The notes: generated from the letters alone by a model not told the origin. DNA of 64,000 nt from Enoplolaimus lenunculus (GCA_030248215.1 JASANG010000753.1:434001-498000), one strand, 5' to 3'. Counted from the stretch's first letter, positions 10,839 through 22,195 are shown. Numbers and translations are program-made.

Positions 10839-11176
10839 GCCCATGTTACTTTTAGGGCCGTCCCGGTTTCTGGTGGGTCAGTAAAAAAGTAGGCTTACAT
10901 GCTAGACTACATATTTTTGCTTAGGCTTAGACTTAGGGTTAGGAATACGCTTTTGCAACGCTTAGGCTTAGGCTTAGACTTAGGCTTAGGCTTAGGCTTA
11001 GGCTTTTAGGCCTAGGAATACGCTTTTGCAACGCTTAGACTAGACTTAGACTTAGACTTAGGATTAGGCTTAGGCGTAGGTTTAGGGTTAAGAATACACT
11101 TTTGCAACGCTTAGGCTTTAACGCTTAGGCTTAGCAATACGCTTAATCAACTACGGGCCTAAAAGTAACATAGGCC
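10839..11176 (+). mobile_element. MITE family A with expanded TTAGGC array
   Basis: Starts ggcccatgttacttttagggccg and ends cgggcctaaaagtaacataggcc. The core has grown by at least a dozen gcttag hexamers (10915-11130), including long exact ttaggc runs and the family phrase gaatacgcttttgcaacgc three times. Confidence 0.8.
10915..11135 (+). repeat. TTAGGC hexamer array inside a MITE
   Basis: Runs of perfect and near-perfect ttaggc, broken by three copies of gaatacgcttttgcaacgc. TTAGGC is the nematode telomere unit, but here it lies within defined transposon ends. Confidence 0.85.
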
Positions 11177-11795
11177 GCCGAAGCCAACATCTTTCTGGCA
11201 AAGCAGTCACAACGCAACTAAAAGTTTCTATTATCTCATTCACCCCCCTACGGTATATTTCAAATCCTATTCTGGAAAATACTTTATAACCAGTTGAACA
11301 CAGTGTAAACGGGGTATGTAAAAATATGCAATCACAATTCAATGTGTATTCAGGTGAAGCGTAGCATGACTGCTAGCCAGGTTTACGATTTGGTGGACTA
11401 TAGTTACCAGAATAAGAGGGGGGACTAATATTTATTTGGCCTCTCCAGATGGTATCTTCCCTGTTATTCGGTTAGGGACTGTTATTTCGTTCTAACCCGT
11501 CCACCGCCGCCGTTCGTTACTGATATCCGGTATTGCAAATATCCGTTAAATTAAACGTTTATTTGTGTTGTATTAAAAATATTAAGCCATAATGCAATGT
11601 TTTATAGTTGTGAATGTACTTTCAAAAGTTAAGTACTTATGCTTTAAAGTTTAGAACTCAACTTTATTTGGTACTGAAGTCATTAATGCACTACAAAGGA
11701 ATAATTGATATCCATGGACTCTAATTAGGGTTTAGGGACTCTATCCAGTTACGGACTCCCCTGTTTTTCAGGAGGCTACAGTATCTGAAATTGGG

Positions 11796-11994
11796 GCCCA
11801 TGGAAAGATCAATGGCGGAACGTTTTTCTATGGGACTGCATTAGAGTAAGCTTCAGCTTTAGACTAATTTTTTTTGGCTTGGATTAGGCTTAGGATTAAC
11901 AATATGCTCATTCTTACGCTTAGGCTTAAGGTTTAGGCTTGGGCTTAGGAACATGCTTATCATACTGTTCCGCCCCTGTTCTTTACATTGGCCG
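11796..11994 (+). mobile_element. MITE family B, copy 3
   Basis: Ends gggcccatggaaagatcaatggcggaacg and ccgcccctgttctttacattggcc, with gctttagactaatttttttt and several cttaggctta units between. Confidence 0.7.
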
Positions 11995-12014
11995 AAATTG
12001 GGAACTTATGCGTG

Positions 12015-12980
12015 GTTCACGTTATAACTGGGGCCGTCGGGTCACGTTTTGTCACATGTTGATTCGACATGAACATAAATTTTTGCTACCATCATATAAT
12101 ACGGACAGACAAAAGTCGAATATCATGTGATATTTCTATACAAAGCGCGGGTACACAGGTGATGTCAACATACAAAGGTTCGTATGTCACGTGACACTAT
12201 CAGACATATTGATGAATATTATATGATATTCCAAATTAACAACATATATGATATGATATTCAGCAAGACGGATTTGGAGTATCATATGATGCTTTACTAT
12301 ACAATTTAAGTGCATTATATGATATTTTATTATGTAATTTTTGACATATCATAAGACAATCCGCCAAAATTTGAATGTATTCACCAAAATTTGAATTTTC
12401 CTACCAAAATTGGAATTTTCCCGCCAAATTTTGTTTCCCGCCAAATTTTGTATTTTCCCGCCAAAATTTCAAATTTCCCGCCAAAATTTGAATTTTCCGC
12501 CAAAAATATCATTTGCCCGCCAAATTTTGAATTTTCCCGCCAAAATTTAAATTTCCCGCCAAAATTTGAATTTCCCGCCAAAATTTGAATTTTCCGCCAA
12601 AAATACCATTTTTCCCGACAAATTTTGAATTTTCCCGCCAAGATTAAATTTCCCGCTATAGATGTTATTAGTATGTTATATACATTGTCTCATTATATCA
12701 TATGATACTAAAACGGCACATTTCTGTTAGTACCTATCATATTCCGCCATACGCAATCCTACTTGACTGACTCAGTAGACATATTCAAAATGATCATAAG
12801 ATAATGACAGACGATGTTGGGAATATCATATGATATTGAAAGACACAAGGTGACCGATACATGATGTTAGCAGACAACGAGTGTTTTTGGAATATTGGGT
12901 ACATCGCAGACAAAATGTTACCCAACATATATATAGGGCGTGACAAAACGTGACCCAGTTGCACCATTTATAACGTGAAC
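12015..12980. mobile_element. 966-bp MITE with internal satellite (family G)
   Basis: The left end gttcacgttataactggggcc plus ggtcacgttttgtcac pairs with the right end gtgacaaaacgtgaccc plus gcaccatttataacgtgaac. The inner flanks are full of atcatatgatatt palindromes. The centre (12360-12655) is a 20-bp satellite. Open frames through the satellite on both strands are by-products of the repeat. No transposase. Confidence 0.8.
12360..12655. repeat. about 15 tandem copies of a 17-21 bp TTTTCCCGCCAAAATTTGAA-type unit
   Basis: Units read CCGCCAAAATTTGAATTTTC with small indels. At least eight contain TTTCCCGCC. The array occupies the middle of the family G element. Confidence 0.9.
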
Positions 12981-13239
12981 TCCGCATTAGGCATAGTTAA
13001 GAAATTTTTGCTTTTCTTATTTCAAACAGCATTTTTCAAAACGATTTTTGCAATCGAAAAGCCCTTTGGATTTTTGACACGAGTCCTTGCATGTGCTCGC
13101 GTATTATTCTTGTTCTTTATAAATATTTGTGTTGAAAAGTAAAATTGGGTCATATTTAAAAACAATTCGATTTTGTATTAAAATAAACTCTTAAGCAGCT
13201 TATAAACTTTTACAGAAAACGAAAACTTACAATAGCGTG

Positions 13240-13312
13240 CGGCCAAATTGTATACAAAGCATCTATGCCTATGCTTTGTAACTGTTGCGGCCCTGTTTTA
13301 TACACTGGCCAT
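13240..13312 (+). mobile_element. MITE family B, right-end remnant
   Basis: The tail gcctatgctttgtaactgttgcggccctgttttatacactggcc matches family B right ends; the left part is not family B. Confidence 0.45.
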
Positions 13313-13379
13313 TATTTTATGAATATGCTAGAGCAACTGTCCATGTTCTGGGTAACAGGGAAACATATACGTTGTCCAT

Positions 13380-13598
13380 CAGGGTGCAACCGGAGGTGAA
13401 GAAATCGGAAGTCGGAGCTGGAGCCGAAGGTCAAACCATTTTCCCGAAGCCTTTAAATTTGTCAAAAGACATCAACTCTCAACTAGGGCCCAACTTTCAT
13501 GAACATAAGAAAAATTTCATTTATGCCAAAATTGCCGGAGTTTGGGCAGATATTCTACCGGAACCGGAGTTGAAGGTCTATTTTGCAGAAACCGGAGG
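13380..13598 (+). mobile_element. hAT-type MITE (family C), partial
   Basis: Starts with the diagnostic CAGGGTGCAACCGGAGG and carries repeated ccgga/gccgga words to about 13598. The right inverted end is not recognisable. Confidence 0.5.
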
Positions 13599-14136
13599 CA
13601 GACTACTTATTTTATATTAACGCCGTCCATGAATAGGACTCAAGGGAAGGGTCTGTTTTATCCTATAATTTTTATAAAGCAAGCGATATATCTTTTCTCA
13701 TGCAAAACTATATAGCTTTGTTGCATCTTATGGAGTGCGATTTTATCCTTTTTCCATACGAAAATGTATAACTATCTTACTTCCTTGCTTTTCTAGTAAC
13801 ACCAGAAAGCTATCCAGTTTACTCGTTTGAACGAAACACGGTTGTCTCTTTTTTCATAAAGTTAAGCTATTTTGCCCAAACGCCTTAACAGATGCGTTTC
13901 ATATTAATACATAGCTAGGAGGTTCGTGCCTATCGCATAACCGTTTTTCGGACTAGCAATCCTTCCAATTATATCAAATAGTGAAATGGATTTGAATCAG
14001 GATCAAGCAGAATTTCGATTCTGGTGTGGGAAGCCGATACTTTTGCTATCCGGTTTCGGTTTGTTATCACCGTGTTGTTGGTGTCAGTCTAGGTATGAAC
14101 CAAGGACATCAGACCTTTTACTAAGCAGCTGGAAAA

Positions 14137-14213
14137 GCGGGCTAGAGCGGGGATCGAACTCTCAACCTACGGATCCTTAAGCGAATACTCTACCACTGCA
14201 ATACGCAGCCCGC
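14137..14213 (-). repeat. tRNA-like SINE head (GCGGGCT/AGCCCGC), copy 1
   Basis: On the minus strand the ends GCGGGCT and AGCCCGC pair perfectly. A box A-like tgcagtggtagagta and box B-like gagttcgatcccc sit at tRNA spacing. The anticodon and T arms do not pair well, so this is a tRNA-derived repeat and not a working tRNA gene. The core cttaaggatcc recalls tRNA-Leu(AAG). Confidence 0.6.
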
Positions 14214-14497
14214 CTGTCCAACTGCATTTTTCGTCGACTATATGTCGACCGTATGATGCCAGAAAGCATACAACACTATTTGCATTGCATTTATTGCATA
14301 TGCACTAGGACAAGCATGTCTCACATACTTACATGCCCTTATTTTCAACAAGGTCGTCCCTTGACCGTCCATCCTATTTTCGACTGGACACCGTATTCAT
14401 AGCGCGGCAATTGACCTTTGCGTCCACGGAGTAGCCCCCATGTCAATCTAGGCAGGAACCGAGGGACATCAGACCTTTCAACTAAGCAGGTGGAAAA

Positions 14498-14574
14498 GCG
14501 GGCTAGAGCGGGGATCAAACTCTTAGCCTACGGATCCTTAAGTGAGCACTCTACCACTGCGCTACGTAGCCCGC
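14498..14574 (-). repeat. tRNA-like SINE head, copy 2
   Basis: The same 77-bp unit as 14137-14213 with about 90% identity by eye: acceptor GCGGGCT/AGCCCGC, box A tagcgcagtggtagag, box B degraded (gtttgatcc). Confidence 0.6.
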
Positions 14575-14691
14575 CTTTCCAACTGCATTTTTCGTCGACT
14601 GTATGTCTGTCGGTATATGTGTACGTAAGCGTATGTAAAGCAAATGTTGCCATGCCTGTGCACATATACCGGTATAAGAAGTTGTTGCAAC

Positions 14692-14763
14692 GGCCGCGTG
14701 GTGTAATGGGTAGCGCGCTTGACTCGCGAGCGAGAGGTCCGAGGTTCGATTCCCGGCGTGGTC
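14692..14763 (+). tRNA. tRNA-like sequence, copy 1 (pseudo-tRNA or SINE head)
   Basis: It is 72 nt with a 7-bp acceptor (GGCCGCG with CGTGGTC, two G-T pairs), a paired D arm (gtgt/gcgc around aatgggta), loop ctcgcga (anticodon CGC in this alignment) and box B ggttcgattcc. The T stem has two mismatches and the anticodon stem one. There is no CCA or clear T-run terminator. The same 200-bp context repeats 308 bp later, which favours a dispersed repeat. Confidence 0.45.
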
Positions 14764-14999
14764 ACTAACTTTGGGCAAAACTTCAAACGGGGGTCGTGCA
14801 GACCGTATAGTACCAACATGGAGGTCCCACCGAGACGGGCACTGCAAACAGATAGCCCATGAATTCGGGTAGTTGGATTCGCGGTCCGGGACGACCGCCT
14901 GTAAAAAAAGAGGGATGTCGGTATATGTGTACGTAAGCGTATGTAAAGCAAATGTTGCCATGCCTGTGCACATATACCGGTATAAGAAGTTGTTGCAAC

Positions 15000-15071
15000 G
15001 GCCGCGTGGTGTAATGGGTAGCGCGCTTGAGTCGCGAGCGAGAGGTCCGAGGTTCGATTCCCGGCGTGGTC
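15000..15071 (+). tRNA. tRNA-like sequence, copy 2
   Basis: Identical to 14692-14763 except for one change in the anticodon loop (ttgagtcgc instead of ttgactcgc). Both lie in a duplicated block (about 14608-14816 and 14917-15125). Confidence 0.45.
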
Positions 15072-15637
15072 ACTAACTTTGGGCAAAACTTCAAACGGGG
15101 GTCGTGCAGACCGTATAGTACCAACAATGTCGACCGTATGCTGCCAGAAAGCATACAACACAATGTGCATTGCATTTATTGCATATGCACTATGACAAGC
15201 ATGTCTCACATGCTTACAGTTGGTATATGTGGTGTAGCATATGTATGTATGTGCATAGTGTGTGTCAGTGGCATGAGCTGATTAAGTTAGAAAAATAGAC
15301 GATGATATTTTCCTTTGAACAGTGCCAAAAGCAAAATTTTTTGAAAATTGAATAATTAACAACCTCGCAAGCAATAAGCTAAGCGTAATTTTTGTATCTA
15401 ATGTAAATTATGACGCACGAACTGATTCCGATTGGTGGGGCGTGGTCCCCTGCCACCCCTCTCGGTACGTCCCTGGTGTGTGTAATGTGAAACACACTTA
15501 ACGTGCCGAATGTTTTTATATTAGAGTAAAAATTTAAGTACAATTCATATTTGAGCTTTGGAGTGTCTGAACTGTTCTCTCAATTTTTGCAGAGTTATGC
15601 ATTCATTTGGCAGCAATAAAATTGTATTTGCAATGCT

Positions 15638-16600
15638 ATGGCTGATGATTTCGAAGATGAAACCCTTGATGTTATTGACGTTGGTGTTAAGGACTCCGTG
15701 ATTGAAAATTTTAAAATTTTTAAAAGTGCGTATCGTAACGGAGCAATAGAAGCCGAAGAAAAATGTCTTCAAGATGGTTTCGAATGTGGATTCAATGATT
15801 TTCGACAGTTGAGTCGACTCATAGGGCGTTTGGAAGGAAAGATTATTGTTGCGCAGAAGCAGTTCAAAGTAATCTTGTCACATCTTCGTATACAGTTATA
15901 CCAGTTGTTAATGATTTTATTGCTTCGACGCCTCATCCCAATTATAACATTTAGCCGTTAACTGAGTAAGAATAAGTGCCGTTTCCAACTGCGCGCGTAT
16001 AGGCTCTTCTATGGTATTAATTAAAGTGTTTTATTTCAGATGGTAAATTAATTTACACATTCCTCGATTACTTTTACTGTCCGGTTGCTTGCAGTTTAGT
16101 TAAGCTAAAGAGTGCGTAGTATTTTACAACGTTGCCGAGAGTGGTTATCATGTATACACATGTATTGTATATTTCAGTCAATATCCAATGATACAGACAA
16201 AATTCAGTTTTGTAGTGTTGAACTTTAGGATAGGAGCAGTTTTGGCAAATTGGATGAACTATCAAAGCAACTTAAACATATTAAAGCTGATTTAACGAGT
16301 CTAACTGTGATGCAAGAATCACATGGAACTGTCCTCGCAAGTGATTTGACCGACGAGTTTTCAATCGAAAATACGAGCACTGTGATCGATATGCCAAATA
16401 CGGATGATATGGATGCATTTATGCTCGAAGAACAAACATCTAACTCGAAAGAAGCAGGGTATAAAATTTCGGATAATAGATTAGAAGATGATATCTGCTT
16501 CAGATTTAGAGCTAAAGTTAGCGAGCAATTGGAGATCATTTCTACGAAGTTAAATGATTTGGAATTGTCAGTGCAGAATGTGGTAGCTGCTGAGGTGTAG
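15638..16600 (+). CDS. YAE1: YAE1-domain protein (Fe-S assembly adaptor), two exons
   Basis: Exons 15638-15868 and 16229-16600 join in phase 0 (aaa|gtaatc ... actttag|gat) to give 200 aa. Residues about 28-70 form the Yae1 N-terminal domain: evenly spaced Gly every four residues or so (YRNGAIEAEEK, LQDGFECGFNDF, LIGRLEGKI). This is the deca-GX3-type helix shared by YAE1 and LTO1. In yeast and human, YAE1 with LTO1 recruits the ABC protein ABCE1/Rli1 to the cytosolic Fe-S targeting complex. The C-terminal half is acidic and poorly conserved, as in other YAE1 proteins; human YAE1 is of similar length. A polyA signal follows at 16629. The start is the ATG of MADDF; upstream out-of-frame ATGs at 15597 and 15633 leave the exact 5' end uncertain. 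LTO1 is the alternative identity but is less like this sequence. Confidence 0.75.
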
Positions 16601-16628
16601 CTTAAATCCATTTCTCAGGTTATTTATG

Positions 16629-16634
16629 AATAAA
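16629..16634 (+). promoter_or_regulatory. polyadenylation signal AATAAA (YAE1)
   Basis: AATAAA 28 bp beyond the YAE1 stop codon. Confidence 0.65.
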
Positions 16635-17797
16635 TCTGTCATGGGTTTAAATTTACTGCCATATTTCGAAGTTGGGGTATTCCGTTTCCCCGCTAGACCG
16701 CTGTAATGTACGTACGCTGGGGCTTTTGACTAATTTTTTCTTTAGGATTTTGCCTTATGAATATGTTTGCGTTATGCCTCAAAAATCAATTTTGACGAAT
16801 CAGCCGGCTTATACTAAAAAGCGTGTTTTGAACGTTATGTGCCTTTATATTGACAAGACCGTCGGAGGCCCCGTTATAGCGCCTGTGCTATATTTTGCAT
16901 AGAACTGCAGTCGAATATAGTAAATTTAACGCATTGATATTTTCTGCGTTTGTATGTAATGATCAACTTCAAACTATTTTTAACAGTTCACTTACGACGA
17001 TTTTGCATTGAACATTGTTAAGCATGCTGCTAATAAAGTTATTTTGAGTTGATTTGTGCATGTTTTTGTTTTTTAATAAATTTATTATAGTTTTTGTGTT
17101 TAATGCAATATTTTTTTGCGAATTGAGCTATTAAGCAGTGTTGGAATCAAGTAATAATGCGGCTTTTAATTGTTAAGTGGAATGTGTCATACAGAGCGGG
17201 CCCGTTTCGCGGATTGCTACCTTTATATTTATGGAAAAGACAAGCATTTTAAGATCAAATCTCGTCTAGCCTTACCTGGTTATTGATCGTGTATAATTAA
17301 ACGCATTTACAATTGGGAAAGACATCCTAAAACTACTTAATGGGTATACACAATATTTTGCGGAATAACAATGTTCAGTTTCGTGGGTGTACAATACCGG
17401 GTGAAACTTAACTGGTGCAAAGGGAGCAGGGCACTTTCAGCCAGTGGCAAGAGATCCCGCCTTCCGTTGATATGCCTATAATTTGAGCTTTTTATATAGT
17501 TCTGTTCAGAGTGAAAAAAATGTTTTTACAGGCAGCGTCTTTTGCCATTAAATTTTGTTTTTTTTTCATGTGACAAGTATAGCGTATCCTAAGCAAAATT
17601 ATTGATCAGCCAATCGAAACTAAATTTTAGACGCGCCGCGCTGTATTGCGTGTTCGTTAAATATTAATTTTAATCTGATAAATTCGGTGATTCTAGAGCA
17701 ACCCTAAACCTTTTTTACAGTTTGGGTTATAATGATCGCGTATCATAAATTTTGACTGTGTTTCAGTGCGAACTAGTTTTTGTAGCAGAAACTAAAT
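16635..17797. other. YAE1-RPL21 intergenic region / RPL21 promoter
   Basis: No repeat family or ORF stands out. Near the end, acceptor-like tgtttcag (17766) and gtagcag (17788) precede the RPL21 ATG, so the 5' UTR probably begins in a spliced or trans-spliced exon. Confidence 0.4.
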
Positions 17798-20700
17798 ATG
17801 ACAAATCCAAAGGGAATCCGGCGCGGTACGCGTTACATGTTCTCGCGTCAATTTCGTAAACATGGAGTACAACATTTGTCAACGTATTTGAGAGTTTATC
17901 GCAAAGGCGATATTGTTGATATAAAGGTACGTACACTGATTTTGCGTTCTGTTATGAACCAGTTGTATTTGTTTTTCTAATGAAATTTCATCGATGTTAA
18001 TTTTAGTTTCGAAACATGATATTAATGTATTGATGTCATCGTGAGCGCACAAAGGGACGCGGGATCCATTACCTCTGAGCAGTGTGCAACCGGAATTCGG
18101 TTGTGCAAATTTTGACCTTCCGGTTCCGATAAATTTTTACCGAAATTAAAAATTCTGGTATAAATTTTGGTCGGCGGAAATTAAGATATTTTACTAAAAA
18201 ATGACGATAAAAATTAAGTAATTTCAATTTTATACTATATAAATCTTGACAATCGCCCAAAATAAACCAGCGACGGTAGATTGCGCTTCCGTGGATTGTG
18301 AAAATCTAAATCCAGAAGATAAAGTAAATACCTATCTCCCACTGAATGTTAATTTACTAATGATATTAAAAAAGAAAATGTATTTTTCATTTTCCGGTTT
18401 CGTCTCCGGTAATTTTTTCATATTCCGGTTCCGGTTGTGACACCAGGGAACTACCGTATAGCAGGTTCCAGTGTTAGTTTACACCGGATATTTGCGGTTG
18501 TCACGAATATTGCAAAACTGCTTTGTGCATCTAAAAATATATACCAGATATCTCGCTGATACTGCATTTTCGGGCAGGTCAACTCTAAACATAGTTTTGC
18601 ACGAGTCAAACTATCAAAAGTGATATAATTTAGATGTTATATCCGGTTAACATTCCGTTCCGTTTCCGATAAAAATTCACTATCCAGTTCTGGTGTCCGG
18701 AAAAATTTATATCCAGTCGATGCATAAGCGTCACCCAAGACACCCCTGTTTCCGCATGCACTTTTGCTGTATACTATGAATTTTGTGTTTCAGGGCAATG
18801 GTGCCATTCAAAAAGGCATGCCACATAAGGTTTATCATGGCAAAACTGGACGCGTGTTTAACGTAACACAGCACGGTGTTGGTGTGATAGTGAACAAGAA
18901 GCACAGGTAAATGCACGAATTTTGTCAAAACGTTTTGTGAAACCATCTTTTTGAGCAGAAAATTTGCAGTGTTTATGGCTGATACTAATTGACGCCATAT
19001 TCTGTGCCCGTATTCTGAAAATGTGTGTAGCAGGTATCGCCAGCCCGTAATAGATTCTTTAACTTTATAAAGACTGGTTAGCTTGGAAATTTAGCAAGTT
19101 TCTTGAATTAAACTAATTCTGCTGTTCAAAGTTTATGATAGAGGTGTGTCCTTGGCGTGTTCTTTGCGTGTTTGGAAACTGATTGATAACTGATGATAAG
19201 AGCTACAGACAGTTAAGAATACGGCTTCCGGCTACATCCTAGCCTTTAGTAATTTCATTTTGCATTATGGCTTATATAGTATATATTAGCACAGCTATTG
19301 TTTGAAGAAGGATGGTGTTCTTAATTATTGTATGTACCACCTATGGATAGTTCTAGTAACACGTCTTCCAACAAGTGAATTACGAGAGCCGCGGAATTGA
19401 ATTTCTGCGCAGGGGCTGGGCTGGGTAAGTTTATTCAAAACACTTGTTCAAGGATCGTATCATTCGTTCGTTGGAAACTTACACGATTTACCACCAACTC
19501 AATGATAGGCGCTATACACATCTGATGATACCGGTAAGTTTATAATAATTGGATTTGCTTTTTGTTCTAGAGGCCGTATTATTCCAAAACGTATCAATGT
19601 CCGTGTTGAACACATTAAGCCGTCAACGTGTCGGATTGATTTTTTGAAACGCGTCAAAGAAAACGATCGAGTTAAACGCGAAGCTAAGGAGCGGAATGAA
19701 ATTGTCCACGTCAAAAGAAAGGTAAGATATGTAGCTGTTTGGTTTTAGTTTATTAATATAATAAGTAGGGTCCAACCGGATATGCGGCTCCGGCGAAAGG
19801 TCGACGTCCGGTTTGGTATTCTACATTGCCGGATATCTACATCTGAAAAGTGTAATATAACTCTATATTCTATTGTTTATGCCCAAAATCACAATATTTT
19901 GCTATGAACTTTGTTCGAAATAGCTTTTTCCGCCGAAAAACGTTTTATTTCAAAATGGAAAATTAGCCATGGCGGTGATTTGCTGAGCGTAAGGAAAGGC
20001 CGCAGTCATTCACTTTGTCAATAGGTGCGGCAGGCAATGCGCTTTTGCCATGGACATTACATTTGTGAAACAAATGAAACGTCATAGCGTTTTTTGAATG
20101 ATTTTTAGTCCCATCCCATGATATAATTATTTCTGTGAATATTGCACATTTTTTGTTTTTCAACATTGTGACAAGCTTTTATCAATTTCAAATCCGGAAA
20201 CTGAACTCAGATTGTAAAACCAGTACAAGCAGCTCGTAAACCGCACGTATTTGGGTTACAGTTACAGTACACGGAAAGTCTGATAAGGGTCAGCAACTTG
20301 AGGTTTGAATGGTGCTGCATAACTGACAACAAATTGTGGGAAAATACTAAAATGTCCGACCAATGTTTATTTTTTAATTTCCCAAACAGGAATCACAAAA
20401 GATCCCAGGTCGGTTCAGTCTTGTTTGTAAGAATGCGATTGAGAATTTATAAACAAGTGGTTGTTGTTTAGCCATTGAATCGACTAATGCACTGTCGGTT
20501 CTCTTCCCCTCCCCTTTCACTTTGTTAAATTGTACCGCGACCTAAGCCTAAGCCTAACGCATTGTCCTATATAAACAAAATGTGTTAAAACACAATAGAC
20601 TTGTTTTTTACTTATGAAGCTTGCAGAAATGTGATATAAAAGACTTGTTCCTACCTTAACACATTTCACAATCCCGTCCAGGGGAATTTTATATTGTGAA

Positions 20701-21060
20701 CGGTGTATTAGCGTGGATAAGGTTAACTTTTTGCTGAAATATGTACATGAATATGCGGATCAGATGAATTGCGTTTAATTCCAATATTGAAAATGAAACA
20801 CGAGATAAATTGCAACTGCAGTATCGAATGTACCACGGTAATTGCGAGCAGTTTAAACCGCGTTTGCAAAGAATTATGTTGAAGTAAATGTGCAATTGTT
20901 TGGCCACTAACCGCACGATACTGTTTTCAGTTTTACGTTTTAGTGTTCAACATCGATATGAATATTTTAGCCGCAAGAACCAAGAAAAGCTCATTTCGTA
21001 CGCACCAGATTCAACAAACCAGTGTTATTGGAACCGATCAGATATGAAGAAATTGTTTAA
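17798..21060 (+). CDS. RPL21: 60S ribosomal protein L21 (eL21), four exons
   Basis: Exons 17798-17926, 18794-18906, 19571-19721 and 20971-21060 join in frame into 160 aa, exactly the human length. Recognisable blocks in order: [20 protein letters not shown] (1-20), [14 protein letters not shown] (30-43), [32 protein letters not shown] and the C-terminal AHFVRT...LLEPIRYEE. It is a structural component of the large ribosomal subunit in the cytoplasm. All junctions are GT-AG (gtacgt, gtaaat, gtaaga donors). The last exon is only 90 bp and is hidden beneath a longer open frame in another frame. Introns 1 and 3 contain diverged family C MITEs. An acceptor-like AG 9-31 bp before the ATG suggests a spliced or trans-spliced 5' UTR. 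Identity is secure. Confidence 0.95.
18080..18445. mobile_element. hAT-type MITE (family C) in RPL21 intron 1
   Basis: The left end agtgtgcaaccggaattcgg and right end ccggttgtgacaccag are diverged forms of CAGGGTGCAACCGG and its inverse. Inside are ccttccggttccg, a block near tattttactaaaaaatgacg shared with 28225-28702, and ccggtttcgtctccgg. Confidence 0.6.
19767..19960 (+). mobile_element. family C MITE fragment in RPL21 intron 3
   Basis: Starts agggtccaaccggatatgcgg and then matches the copy at 44231-44538 over gacgtccggt..attgccggatat..ctattgtttat..cacaatatttt..gttcgaaat. Right end not identified. Confidence 0.55.
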
Positions 21061-21756
21061 GATGATTTTAGATAAAGCGACGTGCAAGTTAGCACCCGGA
21101 TATGTGTTGTAAAGGGAACGTTAGTAATCTTGGGAGCACTAGCGGAACGAAACCAAATCGGCATTTTATTGTAGCTTCATAGGAAAGAACCACTTATGCA
21201 ATGGTAGAAAGTGTCGGTTTTGAGGGCCCGTGTTAAGTTGTATCGGGCCTGATTCTGTAAAACGTAGCGACTGGCGTGTTTTAGCTTAGTGCATAGGCCC
21301 CTATAGTTGACATGGACCGTTTAATCGATGATTCGACTTTTGCGTTGTGTCGCAAGCTTACGTATTAATTTTGACCGTTTTACGTTTAAAGGATGCTGAT
21401 GCAAAATTTACGGAAAGCAATGATTGCACAAGACGTACCGAGTTCTTGTCTCGAATTGGCAGTTTTCCTATTGTTGTGATGTCCGAATGTTATGCATAAC
21501 GCGTTATTAAATGTATTTTTTGTTGCTATTGTTTTAAATTTGCATTTGCAAGTAAAGTTATTTCTGAGCGCGTATATTATTTCGCTGAGCAGGTTTTTCC
21601 GGGGGTTTACTTGATGTCTGCTTTTTATTACAAGATATTAATGAGCGTCATTCTTCGTTTTGAAAACGCGGTCTGCTAGTCAACGTTTGTGCTTCCGGGA
21701 CAAGGGTAGCCAGTAGATGCCAGCGGTCTGTACCTCAATGTTTCATACACAATATT
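21061..21756. other. region downstream of RPL21, nothing recognised
   Basis: No canonical AATAAA close to the stop, no repeat family and no ORF with coding character. Confidence 0.4.
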
Positions 21757-21877
21757 CAGGGTGCAGCCGACGGTCTGCTCTGGTTACACAGAAAATCGGC
21801 GATAGAATTTCTGTGGGACGTTCCTCATTTCTGACTCCGACAATTTTTGTTGACTTCCGTCTCCGGTTGCACCTTTA
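21757..21877. mobile_element. short family C MITE
   Basis: Left end CAGGGTGCAGCCGACGG, right end ctccggttgcaccttta; about 120 bp in all. Confidence 0.5.
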
Positions 21878-22089
21878 TTCTTTATATACTGTCGATCGTA
21901 CGATGATCACTTGGTTTGGTACAAATTTGCGTTTTGATGTTTTTTACCGGTTACTGAATATTTTTGTAAATTTTACACACTTAATTAGCGGTACCTTTGG
22001 TGCTGTTTTTTAAAGTTAATATATGTGCGGACTCTCGTGAGAATTTCGTGGATCTGTTGCTGTGATCACTCCGTCCTTTAGATTTTCGG

Positions 22090-22195
22090 TCCATGTAAAG
22101 ATCATGGGCGTAACGGTATAAGCTTATTCGTACGCTTAGACATCGGGATTATATGCTTATACTTGTGTTACGACCCTATTCTTTACATTGGCCAA
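22090..22195 (+). mobile_element. MITE family B, short copy
   Basis: Ends ggtccatgtaaagatcatgggcg and tgttacgaccctattctttacattggcc surround about 55 bp with acgcttagac and atgcttata. Confidence 0.7.

Larger units (their letters stand above)
14608..15125 (+). repeat. tandem duplicated block containing the two tRNA-like copies
   Basis: The block gtcggtatatgtgtacgtaag ... gtcgtgcagaccgtatagtac is present at about 14608-14816 and 14917-15125 with almost no differences. Between them is a 100-bp spacer. A further flank, tgccagaaagcatacaacac..gacaagcatgtctcacat, is also repeated at 14257 and 15141, outside the block. Confidence 0.85.

Noticed and set aside
10915-11135. TTAGGC array as an interstitial telomere or sign of a nematode genome
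   Set aside because: The array lies inside MITE ends and the window contains MVP, which nematodes are not known to have; the hexamer alone is not evidence for the host.
12381-12641. Open frames on both strands (86 and 65 codons) encoding Asn/Phe/Lys-rich repeats
   Set aside because: They are the translation of the 20-bp satellite inside a MITE; both strands are open, as expected for a simple repeat.
14692-14763. Functional tRNA-Ala(CGC) or tRNA-Arg gene
   Set aside because: T stem and anticodon stem have mismatches and the copy lies in a duplicated repeat block; kept only as tRNA-like.
14551-15209. Overlapping minus-strand open frames of 130-215 codons
   Set aside because: They run through duplicated tRNA-like repeats; the repeated peptide segments mirror the DNA duplication and have no protein homology I recognise.
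20173-20340. Acceptor at 20190s as the last RPL21 exon
   Set aside because: It is open for about 50 codons but has no L21 similarity; the true C-terminus is encoded at 20971-21060.
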